The translations under genes and the position numbers were made by a program. The notes beneath the pieces are model-generated. The model was not told the origin of the DNA. It worked only from the letters and a program-made list of their open reading frames with translations, and searched no databases. A DNA stretch of 64,000 bases from positions 139,362-203,361 of the forward strand of contig QUJQ01000006.1 in the NCBI GenBank assembly GCA_003480725.1, read 5' to 3'. Every line of letters starts with the position of its first letter. Position 1 is the first letter of the stretch. Origin of the DNA: Clostridiaceae bacterium AM27-36LB. GTDB taxonomy: Bacteria > Bacillota > Clostridia > Lachnospirales > Lachnospiraceae. Shown here one piece after another: positions 8,709 through 17,204 of this stretch.

Positions 8709-8955
8709 ATAAAAAGTCCCTGAACAGTTTGTTATTCAAAACTGTTCAGGGACGATAGACTCTATACCGCGGTTCCACCCTTCTTGTGCTTGCACCTCTC
8801 ATTTGACGATAACGGTGTCGGCCGGACTGTATTAAAGTCGCTCCAGGGTGGTGTTCATCTGATGTCCATATAAAGCGCTCGCACCTGATACGCTTCTCTC
8901 TGCATATTTTCAATCAGCTTACTGTTCCTGTCATGGTTTTATTGGTCTTCAATTG
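8709..8955 (-). promoter_or_regulatory. T-box riboswitch of thrS
   Basis: A leader of about 250 bases that senses uncharged tRNA-Thr. The T-box signature AAGGGTGGAACCGCGG is at 8767-8782 on the minus strand. The upstream stem I region contains AGAGAG and the GAACACCACC segment; an ACC threonine codon there (about 8850-8852, or 8847-8849) is the likely specifier and matches tRNA-Thr(GGT) found at 703-775. The competing terminator is at 8711-8753. The exact specifier codon needs folding to confirm. Confidence 0.9.
8711..8753 (-). terminator. T-box attenuator (terminator form)
   Basis: A perfect 15-bp stem, GTCCCTGAACAGTTT / AAACTGTTCAGGGAC, with an 8-base loop, followed by TTTTT on the minus strand. 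It is mutually exclusive with the antiterminator formed by the T-box sequence. Confidence 0.9.
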
Positions 8956-8961
8956 GCTCTT

Positions 8962-8989
8962 ATTATAACATGTAAGAAAATAGTGTCAA
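8962..8989 (-). promoter_or_regulatory. Promoter of the thrS T-box transcript
   Basis: Minus-strand TTGACA (8984-8989), 16-base spacer, TATAAT (8962-8967). Both hexamers are consensus. It lies directly after the stop of the SEC-C gene. Confidence 0.8.
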
Positions 8990-8994
8990 GGCTT

Positions 8995-9504
8995 TTAAGC
9001 GTGTTTCTTTCCGCAGCACTGTTTGTATTTCTTGCCACTGCCGCACGGACACGGATCGTTACGTCCAATCTTCGGTCCTTTTACGATGGTACCAGACTTC
9101 TTCTGCTCCAGATACAGTTCATGTTTCTTCTCTTTATCGAAGATCTTGTCCCACTGCGGAAGCTCATACAGCCAGTCAGCTTTTGCATCTACCATGTTCT
9201 TGTAGAGCTTCTCTTTATCGAATTTCAGGCTGACAACCGTATCCTCTTCCATTTCCTCGATTGGATTAGCTTCTACAAGGCTCTCATTAATGCCATCCAG
9301 GAATCCGGTCATCTCCATAACGCTTAAGCCGTATTTTTCAGCCAGCTCTTTGACAGTTCCTTTTACTTCTACATCCGGCTCTTCCAGAAGCTTCTCATAT
9401 ACTCCCTTTTCCAGATTAAAATAATTTGCCCAGAATCTCTGAAGAGTTCCTCTGTCTTTCGTCTCATCATATGCGACTTTCTGCCATTCTTTTAATAATG
9501 CCAT
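8995..9504 (-). CDS. SEC-C metal-binding domain protein
   Basis: A 169-residue cytosolic protein. The last 23 residues carry the SEC-C zinc motif [19 protein letters not shown] (Cys152, Cys154, Cys163, Cys164), the same module found at the end of SecA. The rest is a helical acidic domain ([20 protein letters not shown] start) that is common in clostridial genomes without a known function. It is therefore not SecA; it may be a zinc-binding adaptor. It has its own promoter and no operon partner. Confidence 0.85.
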   Translation of the reverse strand: MALLKEWQKVAYDETKDRGTLQRFWANYFNLEKGVYEKLLEEPDVEVKGTVKELAEKYGLSVMEMTGFLDGINESLVEANPIEEMEEDTVVSLKFDKEKLYKNMVDAKADWLYELPQWDKIFDKEKKHELYLEQKKSGTIVKGPKIGRNDPCPCGSGKKYKQCCGKKHA

Positions 9505-9557
9505 ATCGTTTATCCATCCTTTACTTCTTTAATAGATCATGTAAACATACTGCTCAT

Positions 9558-9586
9558 AATATATACTATTTCTGTTTATTTTTCAA
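9558..9586 (-). promoter_or_regulatory. Promoter of the SEC-C gene
   Basis: Minus-strand TTGAAA (9581-9586), 17-base spacer, TATATT (9558-9563), about 55 bases before the ATG. Confidence 0.6.
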
Positions 9587-9604
9587 GTTTTTGTCTGATA
9601 TTTC

Positions 9605-11185
9605 TTACAATTCCACTTTATCCAGATATTCCTGAAATGCCCTCTGATCCGGAATCTCATAGACCCAGTAAGCTTCCGTATCCAGAATCAGTTTCCAGTC
9701 ATCCTGAGGATCAAATGTATCTTCTGTCCGTTTCTTCTCCAGAATTAAAGGGAATGCCTCTTCATGATATTCAAACTCGATCGGTGTCAGCCAATGTCTG
9801 TTTTTTAATTTATGATTGGTTGAATATGCCTGTACGATCCGCATGTCAACTTTCCCATCGGTCAGTTCTGTCATCAGATTGCCTGCCCGGAAGGTCGCAT
9901 AACCAAAGGTATAATCACTATCCATCAGAAGATCGTATACCGGCTTCAATTCCTCATTATGATCATTGGTATAGATAGCCTTATACTCATGCGCTCCCAG
10001 AATCATAATCGTTCCATAGCATACAAACAACAGTACATACTGTTTCAATGCCGGAAGCCGTTCCAGTAAAGCAAGGAACAGTACCATCGGTGCCACACCT
10101 GCCATGACCCATCTGGCCTGTACATCATCCACCGAAATATAGATAAACATACTAAGCAGAAATGACAGAATCACAAATGCAGATACTAACTGTTCGCCGG
10201 TTTTTCTTGTCCGTATCTTTACCGCAATACGCAATAGACCGACAATAATCACAACTGCAAATACAATTGCAAGGGCATTACAGATACCACCTCCGGAAAC
10301 CAGTTCCTTCCAGCCAGAATATCCTGTCACTTGCAGCAATGCATTGAACGTATTCTGAATACTCTCCATGGGAAGCTGATCCTGAAAAGCTGCATCCTGA
10401 TGCGTATCATATTGATAAATCTTGCTGAGCAACAGAACATTTACCAGATAACCTGCCATGCCAGAGACAAGCCAGCAGACGCTTGCGATTGTCCCTCTTG
10501 GCAGCAACAGTTTTTTCCCGGTCCATCCATTCTCTTCCTGCAGGTTCCACCAGATCCACACAAAGCTTAAGACAAGCGGCAGATACGTCAGCTGTATATG
10601 CCGGAGACCTTCCAGGCATGCCACAAAAGCAAAGATGCAGCCTATTACCAAAAGTACAAGTTTTCTTTTCTTTGAAACTTCTTCTTTTCTGATCCTGCAC
10701 GCCAGCCCCAGCCCCACAAAGCTCACTGCCACAGCCGGTATATAATACGCTTTCATAATCAGGAAGATCCATGCATCACTGATAGGAATCACCAGCAAAA
10801 ATGCTGTCTTCCAGAAACGTTCACCTGCTTTTCCTGGATCAATTCCTCGTAGACAGAACAGATAGCTGGCAAGAAAGATAAGTGTCAGGATCACCTGTCC
10901 CACAATTCTGACCACCTGAAAGTTTGATGTGAAATGGAACAACAGAGAATAAATCAATTGTGTATTTAAGATTTCAAGCTCCGTTGATCCATACCAGTTG
11001 GAAGAGATAATACTCCCTTCCCTCGCCAACAGTCTGGAATACACCAGCTCTGATGCGTCATCTGAAAGTAGAAAATTAAAATAACATTTATGAGTCAGCC
11101 ATGCATTAAAAACAATGGCTGCCACTAACATGATTTTTCCGAATAATACAAAATATTTCTCAGTCTGTTCTCTGTTCCACTTCAT
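9605..11185 (-). CDS. Polytopic membrane protein, GT-C glycosyltransferase-like
   Basis: 526 residues with about ten hydrophobic segments through residue 400 and a soluble C-terminal domain of about 120 residues. Shortly after the first membrane helix it has FLLSDDASELVYSRLLAREG, an acidic pair in the first outer loop as in GT-C enzymes, which use polyprenyl-phosphate sugars at the outer face. The family is not one I can name. Its start directly follows the stop of the GT4 gene (TAGATG), so it is the last gene of the 18.5-to-9.6 kb operon. It probably adds a side-chain sugar to the polymer. Confidence 0.6.
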   Translation of the reverse strand: MKWNREQTEKYFVLFGKIMLVAAIVFNAWLTHKCYFNFLLSDDASELVYSRLLAREGSIISSNWYGSTELEILNTQLIYSLLFHFTSNFQVVRIVGQVILTLIFLASYLFCLRGIDPGKAGERFWKTAFLLVIPISDAWIFLIMKAYYIPAVAVSFVGLGLACRIRKEEVSKKRKLVLLVIGCIFAFVACLEGLRHIQLTYLPLVLSFVWIWWNLQEENGWTGKKLLLPRGTIASVCWLVSGMAGYLVNVLLLSKIYQYDTHQDAAFQDQLPMESIQNTFNALLQVTGYSGWKELVSGGGICNALAIVFAVVIIVGLLRIAVKIRTRKTGEQLVSAFVILSFLLSMFIYISVDDVQARWVMAGVAPMVLFLALLERLPALKQYVLLFVCYGTIMILGAHEYKAIYTNDHNEELKPVYDLLMDSDYTFGYATFRAGNLMTELTDGKVDMRIVQAYSTNHKLKNRHWLTPIEFEYHEEAFPLILEKKRTEDTFDPQDDWKLILDTEAYWVYEIPDQRAFQEYLDKVEL

Positions 11186-12172
11186 CTACCGACAAAACCT
11201 CTCCATCATTTCACTCAATTTTTTCGCATCAAATGTCTCAAAAAACTCTGCCTTTTCATAATCTCCTACTCCATCTCTGGCATAAAGGCAGTCTGCTGCC
11301 AGAATTGGTGCTCCCACAGATCTGGCTTCCAGAAGCGGCAGACCAATGGTTTCAATATAAGACGGAAATACCAGTACCGATCTGGCATACTGTGCAAACA
11401 AGTCTTCCCTTGACATCATTCCCACGAATCGGATCGGCAGCGTCTTCTCTTCCGCTTCTTTTTTCAATGCCCGAATACCGTCGTTCTCGTCCCCGTTCAG
11501 AGTCCATACTGCTTCCCAGTCAGTGCATCCCCGCTTTTTCAGAAGCTCACAGGCTTTCAAAAATGTGCGGTGATTCTTATAGGCAGGCGGTCCTGCAGGG
11601 AAGAAAAACACCGCATGTCCTTCTTCCATGTGCCATGGATCCGTCTTCAGCATCTCCACAGGCGGGAACTTCACCTGTACCCGTTCTGCCGGGATCTTAC
11701 ATTGCCGGACGATCTCTTCCTTCATCCAGTTGGTCTGCACCAGCACCTGCTCTGCTCTGCGGATAGATCTCTTCATCATCCGTCCAAGGATCTGCTGACT
11801 GTACCATGGACGAAATGCCTCCTGCGGCCTGAACTTATATTCAGAGAATGGAAGGGCATTATGTTCATAGACGATCTGCAGCACTCCTGCATGAGGAAGT
11901 TCGATATTCTGTAAGGACAACACCTTGTCCGCATGATATTTTTTCACCAGCTTATGCGCCAGCACCTGATCAAAATACATCCGATGAAGCGGGCTCTTCT
12001 TGATCCACGGGAAGTTCAGCACCTTGATATGAGGCTGTTCCTTCAGTTCACAGACACTGAGCACGAAGATATACTCATTCTTCGTATCCTTACAGAACTC
12101 CTCATAGAAGCTGTTCAGTACAGTCAGTGCTCCTCCACTGGATGCGGCCACATCATAGACCAGGATCCTCAT
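11186..12172 (-). CDS. Glycosyltransferase, GT4-like (GT-B fold)
   Basis: 328 residues. The N-terminal half opens MRILVYDVAASSGGALTVL, a Gly-rich donor-side loop. The C-terminal nucleotide-sugar domain has FFFPAGPPAYKNHRTFLKA and VFPSYIETIGLPLLEARSVGAPIL, whose E..GLPLLEA corresponds to the E-x7-E motif of GT4 enzymes. No membrane segments, so it acts at the inner face. The start overlaps the stop of the bi-domain oxidoreductase by 4 bases. Donor and acceptor are unknown. Confidence 0.82.
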   Translation of the reverse strand: MRILVYDVAASSGGALTVLNSFYEEFCKDTKNEYIFVLSVCELKEQPHIKVLNFPWIKKSPLHRMYFDQVLAHKLVKKYHADKVLSLQNIELPHAGVLQIVYEHNALPFSEYKFRPQEAFRPWYSQQILGRMMKRSIRRAEQVLVQTNWMKEEIVRQCKIPAERVQVKFPPVEMLKTDPWHMEEGHAVFFFPAGPPAYKNHRTFLKACELLKKRGCTDWEAVWTLNGDENDGIRALKKEAEEKTLPIRFVGMMSREDLFAQYARSVLVFPSYIETIGLPLLEARSVGAPILAADCLYARDGVGDYEKAEFFETFDAKKLSEMMERFCR

Positions 12173-14292
12173 GACTCTTTTACCTTCTGCATGGCTTTGA
12201 TCAGCAGCTCCTGTCCACGGAATGCATCAGCAATCACCGTATTCTTCTCCTGTCCGCGGAGCACTTTACAAATATATTCATACTCTGCGTGAATACCCTT
12301 ATCCTGCTTGAGCTTTTCTTTTACGGACTTGGTACTGCCGTATTTCTTCAACCGGATAAAGTTGTCCATCTCATAGACCGAACCATTGGACAGCACACGA
12401 AGCTGTTCCTTCGGATATTTCTTGGAGCCCATGGAAGAGTAGACAATATTTCCAATGGCACCTGATGCAAACCGAAGAGTGATCAGTGCGTTATCATTCA
12501 TCGGATATGCATTGTTGGATGCCGCAGTTACTGTCAGATCCTCCAGATGACTTCCGTCCAGATACTGGATCAGATCCACAAAATGACATGCCTCGCCAAG
12601 AATCCTGCCGCCACCTGCTGCTTCATCATGTACCCAGTGATCCTTCGGAATAAATCCGGCATTTCCGATAAAATCATAGACTGCCGGAATCTGATCCGTC
12701 TTCATCTCTCTCTTGATCTGCTGGATCAGCGGTGCATGTCTCCGGTTCAGTCCCACAAACAGTTCACCTTCAGACTGCTCATACGCTTCCTTGATTGCTG
12801 TCAGTTCATCCAGAGTCAGACACAAGGGCTTTTCGCAGTAGACATTCTTTCCTGCCTTCAGTGCTTCGATTACAAACTTAGCGTGGCTGTTGTGCTGGGT
12901 GGATACGGCGATCAGATCAATCTCCGGATCACTCAGCAGTTCCTGATAATTATTGGTGGTATAACCAAACGGTGTGCCATCATTGGCCTGTGCACCACCC
13001 ACTCCGCCAGTGGTTGCCAGTCCGCGGAATTCAAAGAGCCCTGTCTCCTTCATGATTGGCAGCATGGTACTGCGTACAAAGTTTCCAGCTCCGATCAGTC
13101 CCAGGCGGATCTTCTCACCAGAAGCCGCTCTCTTCGCCTTCGGATTCTCGATCCGGCTCTGCCATTTCGTATCATTTTCATCATATTTCAGAAGAACACC
13201 GATATAGCGCTCATGATTCGGATTCTTGGTAATCATCTCATAAGCTTCTGCCGCTTTTTCAAATGGGATCTCATGGGTAATAATATCTGCAAGGCTGATT
13301 CTGCCCTGTGCCAGCAGACGCACAAACTCTTCAATGTTGCGCCCCTCAGTAAAACGTACATAGCCAATCGGGTAATCAATACCCTTCTGCTCATAGGTGG
13401 AATCATAACGGCCTGCTCCATAGGAACGGGCAATTCTAAAGGACAGCTCCCTCTCATAGTACGGACGTCTGTCAATATTCATCTGAGTCACACCAATCAT
13501 ACAGATAATGCCACGATCTCTGGCAATCGCTGCAGCCAGATCCATCGGTGCATTACTGTTGGTCGCTGCGGTAATAATCACCTTGTCTACACCCCGGCCT
13601 CTGGTCAATGCTTTCGTCATATCCGCTGCATTGTCATCACCAGAATTGATAAATGCCTTCAGCCTGGTACCCGGCATGGTCTTATCTACCACATCGTAAC
13701 CGATCACATCGCATCCGTAAGCATTCAGGATCCGACATACGATCTGCCCCACCAGTCCCATACCGATGACTGCCACGGTCTCTCCCGGAACCACTTCTGC
13801 CTGATGGATTCCTTCCAGAGCAATACCTCCCAGCGCACAGAATGCTGCCTGACGATAATCAGTCAATTCCTCCGGTACTTTGGTCAGCATGGTACGGCTT
13901 ACACGGTTGATCTCACAATGATAAGCAGTTCCCACCATTGCCACCAGATCTCCGGCCTGCACCTCGGTCACACCTTTTCCACAGGCAATGACACGTCCCA
14001 CACCGGAATATCCCATAGGCATAGGCTCTGCCAGCTTGTTAAAAGCACTCTCAATGGTAGTTACGATCCCGTCTGTTGACAACTTCTCCATTACTTTTTT
14101 CACCTGATCCGGGCGTTCCAGCGCTTTCTGGATCAGATTCTTTCCACCAAAGGAAGCCAGTCCTCTCTCAGTTCCCGCACTGACAACGGTGTACAGGCTC
14201 TCCACCAGAGCCATATTTTCCTTTACTGTGGGCATAGGCTGATCGATCAGCTTCATACTTCCATCACTTACATTCAAAAATAATTGTTTCAT
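12169..14292 (-). CDS. Bi-domain oxidoreductase: zinc-type alcohol dehydrogenase fused to Gfo/Idh/MocA domain
   Basis: 707 residues. Residues 1-370 are a medium-chain dehydrogenase with an NAD-binding loop at VAVIGMGLVGQIVC (173-186). Residues 394-707 are a Gfo/Idh/MocA enzyme with GLIGAGNF (398-405) and the catalytic-lysine region VYCEKPLCLTLDEL. Such fusions occur in polysaccharide loci beside a heparinase II/III protein and a nucleotide-sugar dehydrogenase, as here. The reaction is not established; oxidation or epimerisation of a uronic-acid sugar is plausible. ATG 14292 is chosen for AGGAGA upstream. The stop overlaps the next GT by 4 bases. Confidence 0.85.
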   Translation of the reverse strand: MKQLFLNVSDGSMKLIDQPMPTVKENMALVESLYTVVSAGTERGLASFGGKNLIQKALERPDQVKKVMEKLSTDGIVTTIESAFNKLAEPMPMGYSGVGRVIACGKGVTEVQAGDLVAMVGTAYHCEINRVSRTMLTKVPEELTDYRQAAFCALGGIALEGIHQAEVVPGETVAVIGMGLVGQIVCRILNAYGCDVIGYDVVDKTMPGTRLKAFINSGDDNAADMTKALTRGRGVDKVIITAATNSNAPMDLAAAIARDRGIICMIGVTQMNIDRRPYYERELSFRIARSYGAGRYDSTYEQKGIDYPIGYVRFTEGRNIEEFVRLLAQGRISLADIITHEIPFEKAAEAYEMITKNPNHERYIGVLLKYDENDTKWQSRIENPKAKRAASGEKIRLGLIGAGNFVRSTMLPIMKETGLFEFRGLATTGGVGGAQANDGTPFGYTTNNYQELLSDPEIDLIAVSTQHNSHAKFVIEALKAGKNVYCEKPLCLTLDELTAIKEAYEQSEGELFVGLNRRHAPLIQQIKREMKTDQIPAVYDFIGNAGFIPKDHWVHDEAAGGGRILGEACHFVDLIQYLDGSHLEDLTVTAASNNAYPMNDNALITLRFASGAIGNIVYSSMGSKKYPKEQLRVLSNGSVYEMDNFIRLKKYGSTKSVKEKLKQDKGIHAEYEYICKVLRGQEKNTVIADAFRGQELLIKAMQKVKES

Positions 14293-14308
14293 ACTTTTCT
14301 TACTTCTC

Positions 14309-15532
14309 CTACAGTCTATATACCCCATCCAGAAAGCAGATATGTCTGGTGTCCAGTACAACCTTTCCTTTCAGTTCGTCCATATGCTCCTTGATCTCAT
14401 CATGTCCCACCAGCAGAACTACCATGTCCACATCGTGTATGAAGCTGTCCAGATCATGGTACTGGTTCGGAACAAGATCTCTGGTCACATACGGATCATA
14501 TACCTTAATCTGACCGCCGCACAGATGACGCTCCATACTCTCCAGCATCTGAAGTGTCGGGCTCTCTCTGGTATCATCTACATTTTCCTTATAAGTCAGA
14601 CCATAGAGACCCACGCGGCCCACATCGGTCATGCCATTCTCTTTCATAATGTTGTGGATCCGCTCCAGCACAAAGTCCGGCATAGAGTCATTGATCTTGC
14701 GTGCTGCCAGAATGATGTTGGACAGTCCCGGATAATCTCCCACCAGGAACCATGGGTCCACAGAGATGCAATGTCCGCCAACGCCCGGTCCTGGAGTCAG
14801 AATATTGACACGGGGATGCTTGTTGGCAATACGGATGATCTCATACACATCCATGTTATCTGAGCGGCAAATCTTAGCCAGCTCATTGGCAAATGCAATA
14901 TTGATATCACGGAAGGTGTTCTCTACTACCTTGGTCATCTCTGCAGTACGGATATCTGTTACAACGATCTCACCCTCACAGAAGGAACTGTACAGAGCTT
15001 TTACCTTCTCACCGATCTCCCTGCTGTCTGCACCAATAGTACGGGAATTGTGTTTCAGCTCATATACCATATTTCCCGGGATAATACGCTCCGGTGCATG
15101 GACCAGATTGATATCCTCGCCGATGACAAAGCCTCTCTCCTCTACTACCGGACGCACATATTTATTGATGGTTCCCGGAGATACGGTGGACTCTACTACT
15201 ACGGTTGCTCCCTTGGGGCAGACCTCCATCACATCTTTGACCGCTTCTGCCACGTAGCTTGCATCTACTTTTTTGCTTGCCTTGTCATAAGGGGTCGGCA
15301 CTGCGATAATGTACATATCCGTGCTCTGATACTCATGAGAAAAACGGATGCCTTTTTTCACTGCCTCGTTGAACAGCTCATCCAGCCCGTCCTCCTCAAA
15401 GGTCGGCTTTCCTGACCGAAGAGTGTCCACCAATCCCTTATTATAGTCTGTTCCTACTACTTCCACTCCATGTGCAGCAAACATCAATGCGGTGGGAAGT
15501 CCAATATAACCAAGTCCTACTACGTTAATCAT
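14309..15532 (-). CDS. wecC: UDP-N-acetyl-D-mannosamine dehydrogenase-type nucleotide-sugar 6-dehydrogenase
   Basis: Oxidises C6 of a UDP-HexNAc to the uronate with 2 NAD. 407 residues. The Rossmann loop GLGYIGLPTA is at 6-15, the active-site lysine region EMTKVVENTFRDINIAF includes Lys201, and the catalytic cysteine is Cys255 in GPGVGGHCISVDPWF. The HPRVNILTPGPG run is typical of the WecC/WbpA subgroup. With wecB at 27552-28649 the natural product is UDP-ManNAcA, but UDP-GlcNAc as substrate (WbpA) is not excluded. ATG 15532 has AAAGGAGAG upstream. Confidence 0.85.
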   Translation of the reverse strand: MINVVGLGYIGLPTALMFAAHGVEVVGTDYNKGLVDTLRSGKPTFEEDGLDELFNEAVKKGIRFSHEYQSTDMYIIAVPTPYDKASKKVDASYVAEAVKDVMEVCPKGATVVVESTVSPGTINKYVRPVVEERGFVIGEDINLVHAPERIIPGNMVYELKHNSRTIGADSREIGEKVKALYSSFCEGEIVVTDIRTAEMTKVVENTFRDINIAFANELAKICRSDNMDVYEIIRIANKHPRVNILTPGPGVGGHCISVDPWFLVGDYPGLSNIILAARKINDSMPDFVLERIHNIMKENGMTDVGRVGLYGLTYKENVDDTRESPTLQMLESMERHLCGGQIKVYDPYVTRDLVPNQYHDLDSFIHDVDMVVLLVGHDEIKEHMDELKGKVVLDTRHICFLDGVYRL

Positions 15533-15555
15533 GTTTTCTCTCCTTTGTGTAATGA

Positions 15556-17202
15556 TTACCAATTGATCTGTATCTCATGTTCTGACCCATCACCTTCCCA
15601 GGCGATCTCCAGAACCTGTATCTTCATTATCTGACCAAACTCCGGTGCATAAGAGCAGATTTCTCCATCCCGGTGGATCTTTATCTGATCTGACAACTCC
15701 GGTATGATCCGGCAGATTACGTTGCCGTCCACTTCTTTCACAAGAACCTGTCCGTCCTGTTCTTCATATTCATAATCCGGCGCCAGGTGCAGATATGCCT
15801 GTGCTGATCCAGTCACCTGATCTTTCACAATCACTTTCTGATCATCCACCAGAATCGTTCGCTTCTGCTGTCTGCCTGTGGCAGTGACCAGCTCTCCGTG
15901 AATCCAGTCTGCACCGCAGTCGCCGGATACCTGACTGATCCGTCTCGCCACCCGGTGTTCGCCCCAGCATTCCGACTGTTCTTCCCCTTCAATGACCACC
16001 GTATTGTGTGCCCGGGTACTTCGAAAATACCCTCGCAGGCTTCCCTGATACTGTCCGGTTCCGGAGTTAACAAAGACCGGATGCTGATCCACAGACACCT
16101 CAAAGCTCAGGCCATCACAATGTCCATGTCCCGGCATGTAATCCGGTGCGATCTCTCCTGCATCCATCAGGATCTTCAGTCCCTGATGTCTCAGACAGTA
16201 ATATCCTGCGTCAGGGAATGCGTTCTTATTGACTGGTGCAATGGAAAATTCTTCCCGAAGCGCCGCCAGAAGACTCAACATGGATCTGGCCACATTATCA
16301 CCTGCATCATTGAACAATGGAGTGTGTCCCATACCCTCTTCCAGGGAATACATGGCATCTGTCATGGGCTGCAGCAACGCACTCAATTCCTGATAAAACA
16401 ACTGATCTGCATCCTTCACACCCTTTGCTGCCCTCATGACATCTTCCAGAACGATCTTATGGTACATAATACTTCTCTCATAATGTACCCCGTCAGGCAG
16501 GATCTGTTCTTTTAATTCTTCCTGTAATCTGGACTTATACTCCGCATAGATGCCTGGCTCCTTAAAATACAGGGCTCCCAGCATGACTGCCTTGAGATTT
16601 TCCAGATAATGATTTCCCAGCAGATGTAATTCCAGCTTTTTCTGCAGATGCAGATACTGGGCATACATGCTGTCTGTCAGTTTCAGAAAAAATACCTGAT
16701 CTTCCTGCACCCGACCTTCAAATCCATCCAGGCAGATCCACAGATTCGTTAATCTTAGCGAAATGGTGTAAGGATGCCAGCCATCTCCTTTTCCGTCCGC
16801 ATTGTCACTAATCCAACGTTCACAGTAATCACGGAAACAGGTGTAGTATTTCTCATCCTTCGTCTCCCGATAAGCTGCCACCAGCGGAATCAGGGACTCC
16901 AGATACTGAAGGTTAAAGTTCCACAGATGAGATTTGTCCGGATGTTTCCAGTCATTTCCACTGGGGGTTCCGTTCTCATGAAGAAGCGTCACATTCCCAT
17001 TCAGCAGTTCTTCCAATGAAAACCGCTTTAAGTAGTCTGGATGTTCATCCAGTCTTGGCATCCATAATGCAAGTTCTCCCTTAACCGGTGCTTTTGCCTC
17101 TGTCACCGCCGCTTTTCCTCTGGTCAGGCGGTTCTTGATCAGATATCTGATCTGACTTTTTTTCAAATATTTTAATGTCTCACAGTATTTTTTAATATCC
17201 AC
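15556..17202 (-). CDS. Heparinase II/III family protein (polysaccharide lyase-like)
   Basis: 548 residues. An N-terminal alpha/alpha toroid (WNFNLQYLESLIPLVAAYRETKD region) is followed by the heparinase II/III beta domain with the MPGHGHCDGLSFEV and FRSTRAHNTVVIEGEEQSE motifs; the His residues are candidates for the catalytic and metal sites. The family cleaves uronic-acid-containing glycans by beta-elimination. No signal peptide is visible, so it would be cytosolic unless exported another way. It may trim polymer or act on a lipid-linked intermediate. It starts with GTG at 17202 after GGAGCAG, two bases after the upstream GT4 gene. Confidence 0.85.
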   Translation of the reverse strand: MDIKKYCETLKYLKKSQIRYLIKNRLTRGKAAVTEAKAPVKGELALWMPRLDEHPDYLKRFSLEELLNGNVTLLHENGTPSGNDWKHPDKSHLWNFNLQYLESLIPLVAAYRETKDEKYYTCFRDYCERWISDNADGKGDGWHPYTISLRLTNLWICLDGFEGRVQEDQVFFLKLTDSMYAQYLHLQKKLELHLLGNHYLENLKAVMLGALYFKEPGIYAEYKSRLQEELKEQILPDGVHYERSIMYHKIVLEDVMRAAKGVKDADQLFYQELSALLQPMTDAMYSLEEGMGHTPLFNDAGDNVARSMLSLLAALREEFSIAPVNKNAFPDAGYYCLRHQGLKILMDAGEIAPDYMPGHGHCDGLSFEVSVDQHPVFVNSGTGQYQGSLRGYFRSTRAHNTVVIEGEEQSECWGEHRVARRISQVSGDCGADWIHGELVTATGRQQKRTILVDDQKVIVKDQVTGSAQAYLHLAPDYEYEEQDGQVLVKEVDGNVICRIIPELSDQIKIHRDGEICSYAPEFGQIMKIQVLEIAWEGDGSEHEIQINW

Positions 17203-17204
17203 GA

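Noticed and set aside
12547-14079. A 510-codon open frame on the plus strand
   Set aside because: It lies wholly inside and antisense to the bi-domain oxidoreductase, has no ribosome site, and its translation shows no domain; it is a by-product of codon bias.
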